Shown in pieces: positions 25,162 through 32,196 of a stretch of 64,000 nt of DNA; the first letter of the stretch is position 1, and every line of letters begins with the position of its first letter. A model generated the notes under the pieces. It was not told the origin of the DNA, searched no databases, and saw nothing but the letters and a program-made list of their open reading frames with translations. The translations under genes and the position numbers were made by a program. Source of the DNA: JACVRW01 sp963734025 (GTDB lineage Bacteria > Actinomycetota > Thermoleophilia > Solirubrobacterales > Thermoleophilaceae); assembly GCA_963734025.1 (NCBI GenBank), contig CAVTFR010000020.1, positions 1 to 64,000 of the forward strand, given 5' to 3'.

Positions 25162-25836
25162 ATGATGGCGGGTATGAACGACCTCCTCTTCCGCGAGCGC
25201 GCGGCCGGCGGCGAGCCGGTGGGCCTGCTCGTGCTCCACCACGGCCGCGGAACCGACGAGAACGACCTGCTGCCGCTTGCCGACGTGCTCGATCCCGATC
25301 GGCGTCTCCACGTCGTGACCCCGCGCGCGCCGCTGCGGCTGGCGGGCTGGTCGGGAAATCACTGGTACGTCGTCCCGCGCGTCGGCTATCCCGATCCCGA
25401 CACCTTCGACGCCGCCTTCCAGAGCCTCGCGCGGCTGCACGACGAGCTCTGGTCGCGCACCGGCCTGACGCCCGAGCAGACGGTGCTCGGCGGCTTCTCG
25501 ATGGGATCGGTGATGAGCTACGCGCTCGGGCTGGCGGCGGAGCGGCCGGCGCCTGCCGGGATCCTGGCCTTTTCCGGGTTCGTTCCGGTGGTCGAGGGCT
25601 GGAGCCCGTCGTTCGAGGACCGCCGCGGGACGCGCGCGTTCATCACCCACGGCCGCAACGACCCGATCATGGAGGTGGGCTTCGGTCGCCGCGCGCGCGA
25701 GCTGCTGGAACGCGGGGGCCTCGATGTCGAGTACCACGAGTCGGACGCGGGGCACCACATCGACCCGGCCCATGTCCCCGCCGCGGTCGACTGGCTCGGG
25801 GCGACGCTCGGGCTCGGCGAGCCGGCCGAGCGCTGA
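25162..25836 (+). CDS. Phospholipase/carboxylesterase-type alpha/beta hydrolase
   Basis: 224 residues; ATGs at 25162, 25165 and 25174 are all possible. H-H-G-R-G-T-D-E-N (oxyanion), nucleophile Ser in G-F-S-M-G, Asp in G-R-N-D-P, His in A-G-H-H-I. This is the acyl-protein-thioesterase/carboxylesterase (YpfH-like) type, about the usual 210-225 residues. It hydrolyses short-chain esters in the cytosol. It stands alone, convergent with the glycosyltransferase. Confidence 0.87.
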   Translation: MMAGMNDLLFRERAAGGEPVGLLVLHHGRGTDENDLLPLADVLDPDRRLHVVTPRAPLRLAGWSGNHWYVVPRVGYPDPDTFDAAFQSLARLHDELWSRTGLTPEQTVLGGFSMGSVMSYALGLAAERPAPAGILAFSGFVPVVEGWSPSFEDRRGTRAFITHGRNDPIMEVGFGRRARELLERGGLDVEYHESDAGHHIDPAHVPAAVDWLGATLGLGEPAER

Positions 25837-25840
25837 AGGA

Positions 25841-26569
25841 TCAACCGCGCCGGTAGCGGCGGCGCAGCAGCTCGCCGGCGAAGAGGGTGAGCCCGATCCC
25901 GACTACCAGCTTGACCGCGCGGCGCCCACGGAAGGACGACACACCGTGCTCGCGTTGGCGCATGTGGACCGGCACCTCGAGCAGGCGCAGCTTCGCGTCG
26001 GTGATCCTGACGAGCGCCTCGACCTCGGGCGAGTCCGAGACGTAGGGGTCGGCGAGCAGCTCGAGCGCGCGCCGGTTGACGGCGTACATCCCACTCGTGC
26101 CGTCCGTAATCGGCTGGCCGAGCCGCAGCCGGATCAGAAGGCGCAGCAGGGAAGTCCCGAAGACGCGCTCCGGGGTCGGCCGGTAGCGCTCGCCGTCCCG
26201 GCTCGAATCGGGCATGAAGCGTGAGCCCACGGCGACGTCGCACTCGTCCGACCTCACGAGCTCCAGCATGCGCGCGAGCTCGGCGGCCGGGTGCTGGCCG
26301 TCGGCATCGAGACGGCCGCAGAAGGCGTAGCCGCCGTCGAGAGCTCGCCGGTAGCCCTCGGCGATGCCGTGCCGCAACCCGCGGTTCTCGGGAAAGCTGA
26401 CCACGAGCGCCCCGGCGTCGGCGGCGACCTGCGCGGTCGCATCGGTCGAGCCGTCGTCGACGACGAGCACGTCCGCTCCGGGCAGGTCGCGGCGCGCCTC
26501 CGCCACCACGCCGGGGAGGGCGGCCTCCTCGTTCCAGGCCGGGATGAATACGAGCGTGTCGGCGCTCAT
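25841..26569 (-). CDS. Glycosyltransferase family 2 (dolichol-phosphate-mannose-synthase-like)
   Basis: 242 residues. GT-A fold: F-I-P-A-W-N-E-E near the start, V-V-D-D-G-S-T-D, the metal motif L-D-A-D-G-Q-H, and a hydrophobic C-terminal segment (V-V-G-I-G-L-T-L-F-A-G) that may bind the membrane. DPM1-like enzymes transfer a sugar from a nucleotide donor to polyprenyl phosphate. It overlaps the upstream DUF2461 gene by 4 bases. Confidence 0.85.
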   Translation of the reverse strand: MSADTLVFIPAWNEEAALPGVVAEARRDLPGADVLVVDDGSTDATAQVAADAGALVVSFPENRGLRHGIAEGYRRALDGGYAFCGRLDADGQHPAAELARMLELVRSDECDVAVGSRFMPDSSRDGERYRPTPERVFGTSLLRLLIRLRLGQPITDGTSGMYAVNRRALELLADPYVSDSPEVEALVRITDAKLRLLEVPVHMRQREHGVSSFRGRRAVKLVVGIGLTLFAGELLRRRYRRG

Positions 26570-27192
26570 CCGGCCTGTGACGGGCCCACGTGCTTGGCCA
26601 GCCAGCTCACCAGCGGCCGGGCGCCGTCGAGCTGCTTGCGGATGCGCGCGTCGGCGCTGGGCTTGTGCAACCAGGGCCCGAGCTCGCGGCGCCGGTAGAC
26701 CGTGAGCTCCTTCATACGGAGCCGGTCGATGCGCGGATGCTCGATCGGATAGCCGCGCGGTGCCCGCTTGAGCTCGGGCGGAGGCGTCTCGAGGCCGGCT
26801 TCCTCCGCCACCTTGACGGCCCGCTCGAACGACGCCGCGCGGCGTCCGTCGTCGATGGCGGCGCGGAAGCGGACGAGCTGGTCGGAGGCGGGGGCGTGCA
26901 GTCCGGCGGCGACCAGCAGGCCGTCGAGCGAGAGCTCCACGTAGAAGCCGCCGGCGCCGCCGTAGCCGATCGCAAGGCCGAGCTGCTCCTTGATCGGTGG
27001 GCGCATGTGAAAGCGCGTGTCGTTGTAGGGCCTGAACAGATGGGGCTCGCCGAGGTCGCCGAGCTGCGCGGCGAGCTCACGTGCCGGCTCCAGGAGGAAC
27101 TCGTCGTAACGGCCGCGATTCGCCTTGAACCAATCGCGGTCGTTATTCGCCTCCAGCTCGCGCAGGAACTGGATTGCGTCGGGCGGCCACAC
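26566..27192 (-). CDS. DUF2461 family protein
   Basis: 208 residues from GTG 27192. Signature features include F-L-R-E-L-E-A-N-N-D-R-D-W-F-K-A-N at the start and R-P-Y-N-D-T-R-F, then Y-V-E-L-S-L-D-G-L. The family (TIGR02453 from memory) is widespread with no defined activity. Soluble. It overlaps the glycosyltransferase by 4 bases, so the two are an operon. Confidence 0.85.
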   Translation of the reverse strand: MWPPDAIQFLRELEANNDRDWFKANRGRYDEFLLEPARELAAQLGDLGEPHLFRPYNDTRFHMRPPIKEQLGLAIGYGGAGGFYVELSLDGLLVAAGLHAPASDQLVRFRAAIDDGRRAASFERAVKVAEEAGLETPPPELKRAPRGYPIEHPRIDRLRMKELTVYRRRELGPWLHKPSADARIRKQLDGARPLVSWLAKHVGPSQAG

Positions 27193-27212
27193 GGCCCGAA
27201 GCGTACGAGAGT

Positions 27213-27253
27213 GGCGAGATCCCCCCGGGCGTGGGACCCGGGGGGGTCTCGCC
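27213..27253 (-). terminator. Very strong terminator of the six-repeat protein gene
   Basis: 17-base arms, 27213-27229 and 27237-27253, pair with a single T-G wobble around a 7-base loop. The stem contains C6/G6 blocks and lies 9 bases past the stop of the 27262 gene and 20 bases before the next start. Confidence 0.75.
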
Positions 27254-27261
27254 GGAGGCGC

Positions 27262-28140
27262 CTAGCCGCCTGGGCCGAAGCCCGGGCCGCCAGGGCCGGG
27301 GCCGCCAGGGCCGGGGCCGCCAAAGCCGGGGCCGCCGAAGCCGGGGCCGCCGGGGCCGCCAGGTCCCCGTCCGATCCTGGGGTGCGGTAGGTCGGCGAGG
27401 GCCTCCTCGACCTCGCCGGCGTCGAGGTTGAAGCGCTCGGCAAGGAACGCCGCCAGCTTCTCCTGATGCTGCTCCCAGCCGGACTGGGCCCCCGCGCGCA
27501 CCTCGCGCAGCGCCTTGCGGAGGTCGGCGCGAGTCACGTCGAGTGCCGCCGCGAGCTTGCGAAGCGGGGCGCCACGATGGTCGCCGGGCGGACGGGCGCC
27601 GGGCCGCGGCCGCAGCGCCTCGAGGGCGTCCTCGACCTTCGCGGCGTCGACTCCGAGCTCACTCGCGAGCGCCTCGGCGAAGTCTGCCGGGCTGTTGGGC
27701 CGGTCGTTCGAGAGGCTCTCGAGCGCCGCCTCGACGTCGGCTGCCTCCACGCCCAGCTTCGTTGCGAGCTGCGCGGCGAAGCGGCTCTTGTGCCCGTCCG
27801 CCACCTCGTCGAAGGCGGCATTCACCTTGTCGACCGAGATGCCGAGCGCGTCCGCCAGCGCCTGCGAGAGGTCGTCACGACGCTCGCCCTGCGCCTGGTC
27901 GTGGAAGTCCTTCATGGCCTCCGCGAGCTGGTCGGCGTCGACCCCGAGCGTGTCCGCGAGGTCGTCGAACGCCGGTGGAGGACCGGTGCGGAAGCCGTGC
28001 TCGGCGGTCGGAGCGTTCGAGCCGTTCGACTCCGCCGTAGCCGAGCCGCCGCCCGCCGCGCTGCCGATCCCGTAGGCGGCGGAGGCCAGGCCCACCGCGC
28101 CCGCCAGTGCAAGTGCTGTCGCCTTCTTTGGAATGTTCAT
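27262..28140 (-). CDS. Exported six-repeat helical protein with Gly/Pro tail
   Basis: 292 residues from ATG 28140. A signal or anchor segment (~1-30, A-L-A-L-A-G-A-V-G-L-A) is followed by six divergent copies of a ~35-45-residue helical unit. Each has the pattern L-A-x-x-L-G-V-x-x-x-x-V-x-x-A-L-x-x-L. Examples are D-T-L-G-V-D-A-D-Q-L, T-K-L-G-V-E-A-A-D-V and S-E-L-G-V-D-A-A-K-V. The tail is G-G-P-G-F repeats. The units resemble small helical protein-interaction or cell-wall domains. Divergent from a two-component system, with three 11-bp direct repeats between. Function unknown; a regulator target is likely. Confidence 0.72.
   Translation of the reverse strand: MNIPKKATALALAGAVGLASAAYGIGSAAGGGSATAESNGSNAPTAEHGFRTGPPPAFDDLADTLGVDADQLAEAMKDFHDQAQGERRDDLSQALADALGISVDKVNAAFDEVADGHKSRFAAQLATKLGVEAADVEAALESLSNDRPNSPADFAEALASELGVDAAKVEDALEALRPRPGARPPGDHRGAPLRKLAAALDVTRADLRKALREVRAGAQSGWEQHQEKLAAFLAERFNLDAGEVEEALADLPHPRIGRGPGGPGGPGFGGPGFGGPGPGGPGPGGPGFGPGG
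27277..27364. repeat. Short tandem repeats encoding the Gly/Pro tail
   Basis: The plus strand reads as repeats built on GGGCCGCC and CCGGGGCCGCCA, with periods of about 12-15 bases. They encode G-F-G-G-P and G-P-G-G-P units of the six-repeat protein. Copy number is likely variable between strains. Confidence 0.6.
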
Positions 28141-28164
28141 GGCGGCGAGCGTCGCGCCGCCTCG

Positions 28165-28193
28165 TAGGAGCAGCGTAAGAACGATGTAGGAAC
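28165..28193. promoter_or_regulatory. Three 11-bp-period direct repeats (PhoP-box-like)
   Basis: TAGGAGC (28165), TAAGAAC (28176) and TAGGAAC (28187) start exactly 11 bases apart. On the minus strand they read GTTCCTA, GTTCTTA, GCTCCTA, like actinobacterial PhoP boxes (GTTC in 11-bp steps). They lie between the six-repeat protein and the OmpR-type regulator, the likely binder. Confidence 0.6.
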
Positions 28194-28231
28194 AGCCGAA
28201 GAAGGGGTCGCACGCAGTCACAATTGGCGCG

Positions 28232-28909
28232 GTGAAGGTCCTGATCGTCGATGACGACCGAGCGCTGCGGGAGGCCCTGCGACGCGCCCTGGCGCTCGCG
28301 GGCTACGAGACGCTGCTCGCCGCGGACGGCGAGGAGGCGCTCGCGCTCGCGGCGACTCGCCCGGACGCCGTTGTGCTCGACGTGGGCCTTCCCGGGGTCG
28401 ACGGCCTCCAGGTGTGCCGCATGCTGCGCGCCTCCGGCGACCGCGTGCCCGTCCTCATGCTCACCGCCCGCGACGCGATCACCGACCGCATCGACGGGCT
28501 CGATGCCGGCGCCGACGACTACCTCGTGAAGCCCTTCGACGTCGGTGAGCTGAAGGCGCGCCTACGCGCGCTCCTGCGCCGCCACAACGGCGCCGCGGAG
28601 GCCGGCATGCTCGAGTTCTGCGAGCTCGAGCTCGACAGCGCGCGCCACGGGGCCGCCGTCGGCGAGCGCTTCACGGAGCTCACGCGCACGGAGTACGACC
28701 TGCTCGAGCTGTTCATGCAGAACCCCCGCAACGTGCTGCCCCACAGCGTCATCTACGAGCGCGTTTGGGGCTACGACTTCGGACCGGCCTCGAATGCGCT
28801 GCGCGTGTACGTCGGCTACCTGCGGCGCAAGCTCGAGGAGCTCGGCGCACGCCCGCTGCTGCACACGGTGCGCGGGGTCGGCTACGTGCTGCGGGAGCCG
28901 GCTTCGTGA
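28232..28909 (+). CDS. OmpR/PhoB-type response regulator
   Basis: 225 residues, GTG start. The receiver domain has D-D-D at 7-9, phospho-acceptor D50 in V-V-L-D-V, T78 and K100 in L-V-K-P-F. The C-terminal winged helix has T-R-T-E-Y-D-L-L-E and A-L-R-V-Y-V-G-Y-L-R-R-K-L. Close in type to mycobacterial MprA. It overlaps the histidine-kinase gene by 4 bases. It probably binds the 11-bp repeats 40 bases upstream and so controls itself and the divergent six-repeat gene. Confidence 0.92.
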   Translation: MKVLIVDDDRALREALRRALALAGYETLLAADGEEALALAATRPDAVVLDVGLPGVDGLQVCRMLRASGDRVPVLMLTARDAITDRIDGLDAGADDYLVKPFDVGELKARLRALLRRHNGAAEAGMLEFCELELDSARHGAAVGERFTELTRTEYDLLELFMQNPRNVLPHSVIYERVWGYDFGPASNALRVYVGYLRRKLEELGARPLLHTVRGVGYVLREPAS

Positions 28910-30309
28910 CGCTCCGGACCCGGATCGCCGCGGCGGCCGGGCTCGCGGTGGCCCTCGCCGTTGCAGCGGCCGCACTGGCCGTTTACTTCGGTGTGCGCGG
29001 CGAGCTGCGCGCCGAGGTCGACCGCACGCTGCGCGACCAGGTCGAGCTGGCCACCGGTGCGGGCAGGGACGACCGTGACAAGCTCCGGCCGCCGGCCGAT
29101 CGCCCGGGCTTCCCGGCCGAGGAGCGGCGCGCGCCCTTCGGCGGGCCGTCGGAGGCATATGCGCAGATCGTGCTGCCGGGCGGCCGCGTGCTGCGCCGGC
29201 CAGGCTCCACGGGCGCTCTTCCGGCGGATGAGAACGCGCTCGAGATCGCGCGCACCGGGGACGGCGAGGACATCCGCGACGCGAACGTCGATGGTGTCCA
29301 CCTGCGCGTACTCACGGCCGGGCTGCCCGGCGGCGGGGCCATCCAGGTCGCCCGCCCGCTCGACGAGATCGACCGGCAGCTCGACCGCATCGTGCTCGTC
29401 CTGCTCGTGGTTGGCGCCTCCGGCGTCGCGCTGGGGGCCGGCCTCGGGGCGATCGTCGCGCGCACCGCGCTCGCGCCGGTGGCCCGCTTCACGCGCCGCA
29501 CGGAGGAGCTCGCCGCCGATCCCGATCCATCGGAGCGCATCGAGGTCGTCGGCCATGACGAGCTGGCGCGGCTCGCGCGCAGCTTCAACTCCACGCTGGA
29601 CGCGCTCGAGCGCTCGGTCGAGGCCCAGCGCGGCCTCGTGGCCGACGCGAGCCACGAGCTGCGCACGCCGATCGCGAGCCTCCGCGCGAACATCCAGACG
29701 CTCCAGGAGGCTGAGCGGCTGCCGGAAGCCGAGCGCGAGTCGCTGCGGGCGGACATCGTCCAGGAGCTCGATGAGCTGACCGCGCTCGTTGTGGACATAG
29801 TCGAGCTGGCGCGCGGCGCGAAGCGGGGCGAGGCCGTTGACGACGTGCGCCTCGACGAGATCGCGAGCGCGGTGGTCGAGCGCGCGCGTGCGCGCTCGGG
29901 CGAGCGGCTCGAGTTCAGCGCGGAGCTCGAGCCGACCCTGGTCCAGGGTGAGCCCGCGCGCATCCAGCGGGCGATCTCGAACCTCGTCGACAACGCGGTC
30001 AAGTGGAGCCCGCCGGGTGGAGCGATCGACGTTCGGCTCGCGGGTGGCGAGCTGACCGTTCGCGACCAGGGGCCGGGCTTCGCGGACGCGGACCTGCCGC
30101 ACGTCTTCGAGCGCTTCTACCGGGCGCGCGACGCACGCGGGATGCCGGGCTCGGGTCTCGGCCTCGCGATCGTTCGCCAGGCGGCCGAGGCGCACGGCGG
30201 CGCCGCCACCGCGGCGAACGCGCCGGGCGGCGGCGCGCTGATGCGCGTGTCCTTCGGGACCACGACGGCTGCCGGCCCGGATGCCGTGCCGCTCGTGAAA
30301 GCGGACTGA
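28906..30309 (+). CDS. Sensor histidine kinase (MprB-like)
   Basis: 467 residues from GTG 28906. TM1 ~8-28, extracytoplasmic sensor ~30-160 (acidic and Pro-rich), TM2 ~165-190, HAMP ~190-240. HisKA has H250 in D-A-S-H-E-L-R-T-P. HATPase_c has N-L-V-D-N-A-V and G-S-G-L-G-L-A-I. It autophosphorylates and passes phosphate to the regulator encoded just upstream. The sensed signal is unknown; the neighbouring exported protein makes an envelope cue plausible. Confidence 0.92.
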   Translation: MTLRTRIAAAAGLAVALAVAAAALAVYFGVRGELRAEVDRTLRDQVELATGAGRDDRDKLRPPADRPGFPAEERRAPFGGPSEAYAQIVLPGGRVLRRPGSTGALPADENALEIARTGDGEDIRDANVDGVHLRVLTAGLPGGGAIQVARPLDEIDRQLDRIVLVLLVVGASGVALGAGLGAIVARTALAPVARFTRRTEELAADPDPSERIEVVGHDELARLARSFNSTLDALERSVEAQRGLVADASHELRTPIASLRANIQTLQEAERLPEAERESLRADIVQELDELTALVVDIVELARGAKRGEAVDDVRLDEIASAVVERARARSGERLEFSAELEPTLVQGEPARIQRAISNLVDNAVKWSPPGGAIDVRLAGGELTVRDQGPGFADADLPHVFERFYRARDARGMPGSGLGLAIVRQAAEAHGGAATAANAPGGGALMRVSFGTTTAAGPDAVPLVKAD

Positions 30310-30360
30310 CGTCGCGCGCGCCGGGTAGAGCCGAACCACCCGGCAGAAGCGAGGCAGCTC

Positions 30361-30960
30361 ATGAAGCGGTTGGTGTCAGGCACTTCTCCGTCGATGGTCG
30401 TGGCGTTGGTCGCGCTCTTCGTCTCGCTCGGCGGCGTTTCGTGGGCGGTGGCGGTGAACTCGATCGGCACCAAGGCCCTGAAGGACAACTCGGTGCAGGG
30501 CCGCGACGTCCGCGACGAGACGCTCGAGTCGCGCGACGTCGTCAACGGCGGTCTCCAGAGCCGCGACGTCCGCGACGCCGCGTTGCGCGGCGTCGACATC
30601 AACGACCGCTCGATCGGCGGCGTCGACCTGGCGTCGAACACGCTCGGCGACCGCGAGATCGATGAGACGAAGCTCGACATCAACCGGCTCGGCGGCGTGC
30701 GCAGCGGGAGGTTCGTGAGCAAGGTGAGGCGCGTCCAGACACAGACGGCGAACGACCCGGCCACCCCGAAGGCCGCACCCGCGGCGCGTTGCCCGAGCGG
30801 CACGCGCCTACTCGGCGGTGGGGCACGCGTGGTCGCGCCGGCCGGGACGCCGGTCGCGGTCAGCACGAGCGCGCCGCGCGGCAGTTCCTGGGAGGCGCTC
30901 GCCTACGCCACGGCGCCGACCGGCAACTGGCAGCTGGTGGCATACGCCCTCTGCGGATAG
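30361..30960 (+). CDS. Exported repeat protein (RDV-type), Thermoleophilia-like
   Basis: 199 residues. Residues 1-35 carry a hydrophobic signal (M-V-V-A-L-V-A-L-F-V-S-L-G-G-V). A short repeat region follows with recurring S-R-D-V, G-R-D-V, S-V-Q-G units, then a C-terminal domain with two Cys (A-R-C-P-S-G and Y-A-L-C-G) likely disulphide-bonded. Proteins with this exact layout are frequent in Solirubrobacter/Conexibacter-type genomes by memory. Function is unknown. Confidence 0.7.
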   Translation: MKRLVSGTSPSMVVALVALFVSLGGVSWAVAVNSIGTKALKDNSVQGRDVRDETLESRDVVNGGLQSRDVRDAALRGVDINDRSIGGVDLASNTLGDREIDETKLDINRLGGVRSGRFVSKVRRVQTQTANDPATPKAAPAARCPSGTRLLGGGARVVAPAGTPVAVSTSAPRGSSWEALAYATAPTGNWQLVAYALCG

Positions 30961-30974
30961 AGGTCTCGAGAAGT

Positions 30975-30991
30975 CCTAGCCACCGGCTAGG
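30975..30991 (+). terminator. Possible short hairpin after the repeat protein
   Basis: CCTAGCC (30975-30981), three bases, then GGCTAGG (30985-30991), 15 bases after the stop. It could instead be a regulatory palindrome for the iron operon downstream. Confidence 0.35.
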
Positions 30992-31032
30992 GATTGGCGC
31001 CGGAAGCTGGTAGCCTGCGCCGCTGCTTTGCC

Positions 31033-31052
31033 TTAGGCTCCCCTAATTAGGG
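31033..31052. promoter_or_regulatory. Iron-box-like half-sites upstream of efeO
   Basis: TTAGG (31033-31037), four bases, CCTAA (31042-31046), then TTAGG (31047-31051). Inside lies CCCTAATTAGGG (31041-31052), a perfect palindrome. TTAGG/CCTAA half-sites are the core of IdeR/DtxR boxes, though the spacing here is not the classical 19-bp one. GGAGGA at 31072-31077 is the ribosome site. Confidence 0.55.
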
Positions 31053-31086
31053 CTTCCTCACATCTGATCCCGGAGGACTCTCGCGC

Positions 31087-32187
31087 ATGAAGCCAGTCCG
31101 TCTCGCCACGCTTCTCGCCGTCGCTGCATTGGCGCCCGTCGCCGTCGCCTGCGGCGATGACGACGACGACTCCGCATCGACCGAGACCGCTCAGAGCGCG
31201 GCGGCCGACGCCGATCTCGGCGCGATCAAGGGCTACCTCACGGAGCACTCGGCCGCGCTGGCGGACGAGACGGCGAAGCTGAAGAAGCAGGGACAGGCGT
31301 ACTACGACCTCGCCAAGGCCTCGAACTTCAACTACGAGCAGATGCTCGAGGAGAACCGCGACGACCTCAACGGGCTCCTCGAGGACGCGAAGGCGACCTA
31401 CGTGCGGGCGAACCCCGCCTATGAGGAGATGGAGGGCATCGTGGCCGGCGTCTCCTCGCTCGCCGACTACGACGTGATCATCGACGCGGGCTCGTCCGGC
31501 GACGACCCGGAGAACGCGGTGCCGTTCGACCTGGAGCTGCCCAACGGCAAGACGCTCAAGCAGCCGGGCAACTTCATGTTCCTCACCGAGACGGCGCTGT
31601 ACGGCACGAACGACGACCTCACCGCCAAGGGCGTGGAGGCGGACCTGAACGGAAACGGCTCGGTCGAGTTCGGCGAGGCGCTGCCGGACGCGAACACCTT
31701 CCTCGCCACCACTCGCGACTTCGACAAGTACGCGCGCGAGCTCGACTCCGAGGCGAACGCCTTCGAGCCGACCGACTCGGACGCCTTCTCGGCGCTCGTG
31801 ATCATGACCCCGACGATGTCCGAGTACTTCGAGGCGTGGAAGAACTCGCGCTTCGTGTCCGGGAGCAAGGCGAGTGAGCAGGCCTTCGTCGCGACCTCGC
31901 GGCTCTCCGACATCGCGGACATCCTCGAAGGGCTGGTCTTCACCTACGACGGCGTCGAGCCGCTCGTCGCCGACGCGGACCCGCAGCAGGCGAAGCAGAC
32001 CGAGGAGAGCCTCACGAATCTGCACGCGTTCGCCGCCGACCTGCGTGACAAGGAAGAGGCCGGCAAGAAGTACACGGCCGAGGAGGCAGACACGCTGGGG
32101 TCGCAGGCGCAGGAGCAGGCGGAGGCGATCGCGGGTCAGATCACCCAGGCCGCCGCCAAGCTCAACATCGAGCTCGAGGAAGGCTGA
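31087..32187 (+). CDS. efeO: EfeO-family iron-uptake lipoprotein (imelysin-like)
   Basis: 366 residues. Lipoprotein signal with lipobox V-A-V-A-C-G, then an acidic D-D-D-D linker and the helical M75/imelysin domain. In EfeO the metal motif is H-Y-E-R-x-E; the aligned segment here reads A-Y-E-E-M-E, so the His is missing. It has no cupredoxin domain, as in EfeM. It should deliver iron to the EfeU permease encoded 9 bases downstream. No EfeB peroxidase gene is present. TTAGG half-sites upstream suggest iron repression. Confidence 0.75.
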   Translation: MKPVRLATLLAVAALAPVAVACGDDDDDSASTETAQSAAADADLGAIKGYLTEHSAALADETAKLKKQGQAYYDLAKASNFNYEQMLEENRDDLNGLLEDAKATYVRANPAYEEMEGIVAGVSSLADYDVIIDAGSSGDDPENAVPFDLELPNGKTLKQPGNFMFLTETALYGTNDDLTAKGVEADLNGNGSVEFGEALPDANTFLATTRDFDKYARELDSEANAFEPTDSDAFSALVIMTPTMSEYFEAWKNSRFVSGSKASEQAFVATSRLSDIADILEGLVFTYDGVEPLVADADPQQAKQTEESLTNLHAFAADLRDKEEAGKKYTAEEADTLGSQAQEQAEAIAGQITQAAAKLNIELEEG

Positions 32188-32196
32188 CCCCGGCCG

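Noticed and set aside
27277..27364. CRISPR-like or satellite repeat
   Set aside because: The repeats are contiguous, 12-15 bases, in frame, and encode a Gly/Pro tail.
30975..30991. CCTAGCC-GGCTAGG as an IdeR box
   Set aside because: It lacks the TTAGG core; hairpin termination fits as well. The better iron-type site is at 31033.
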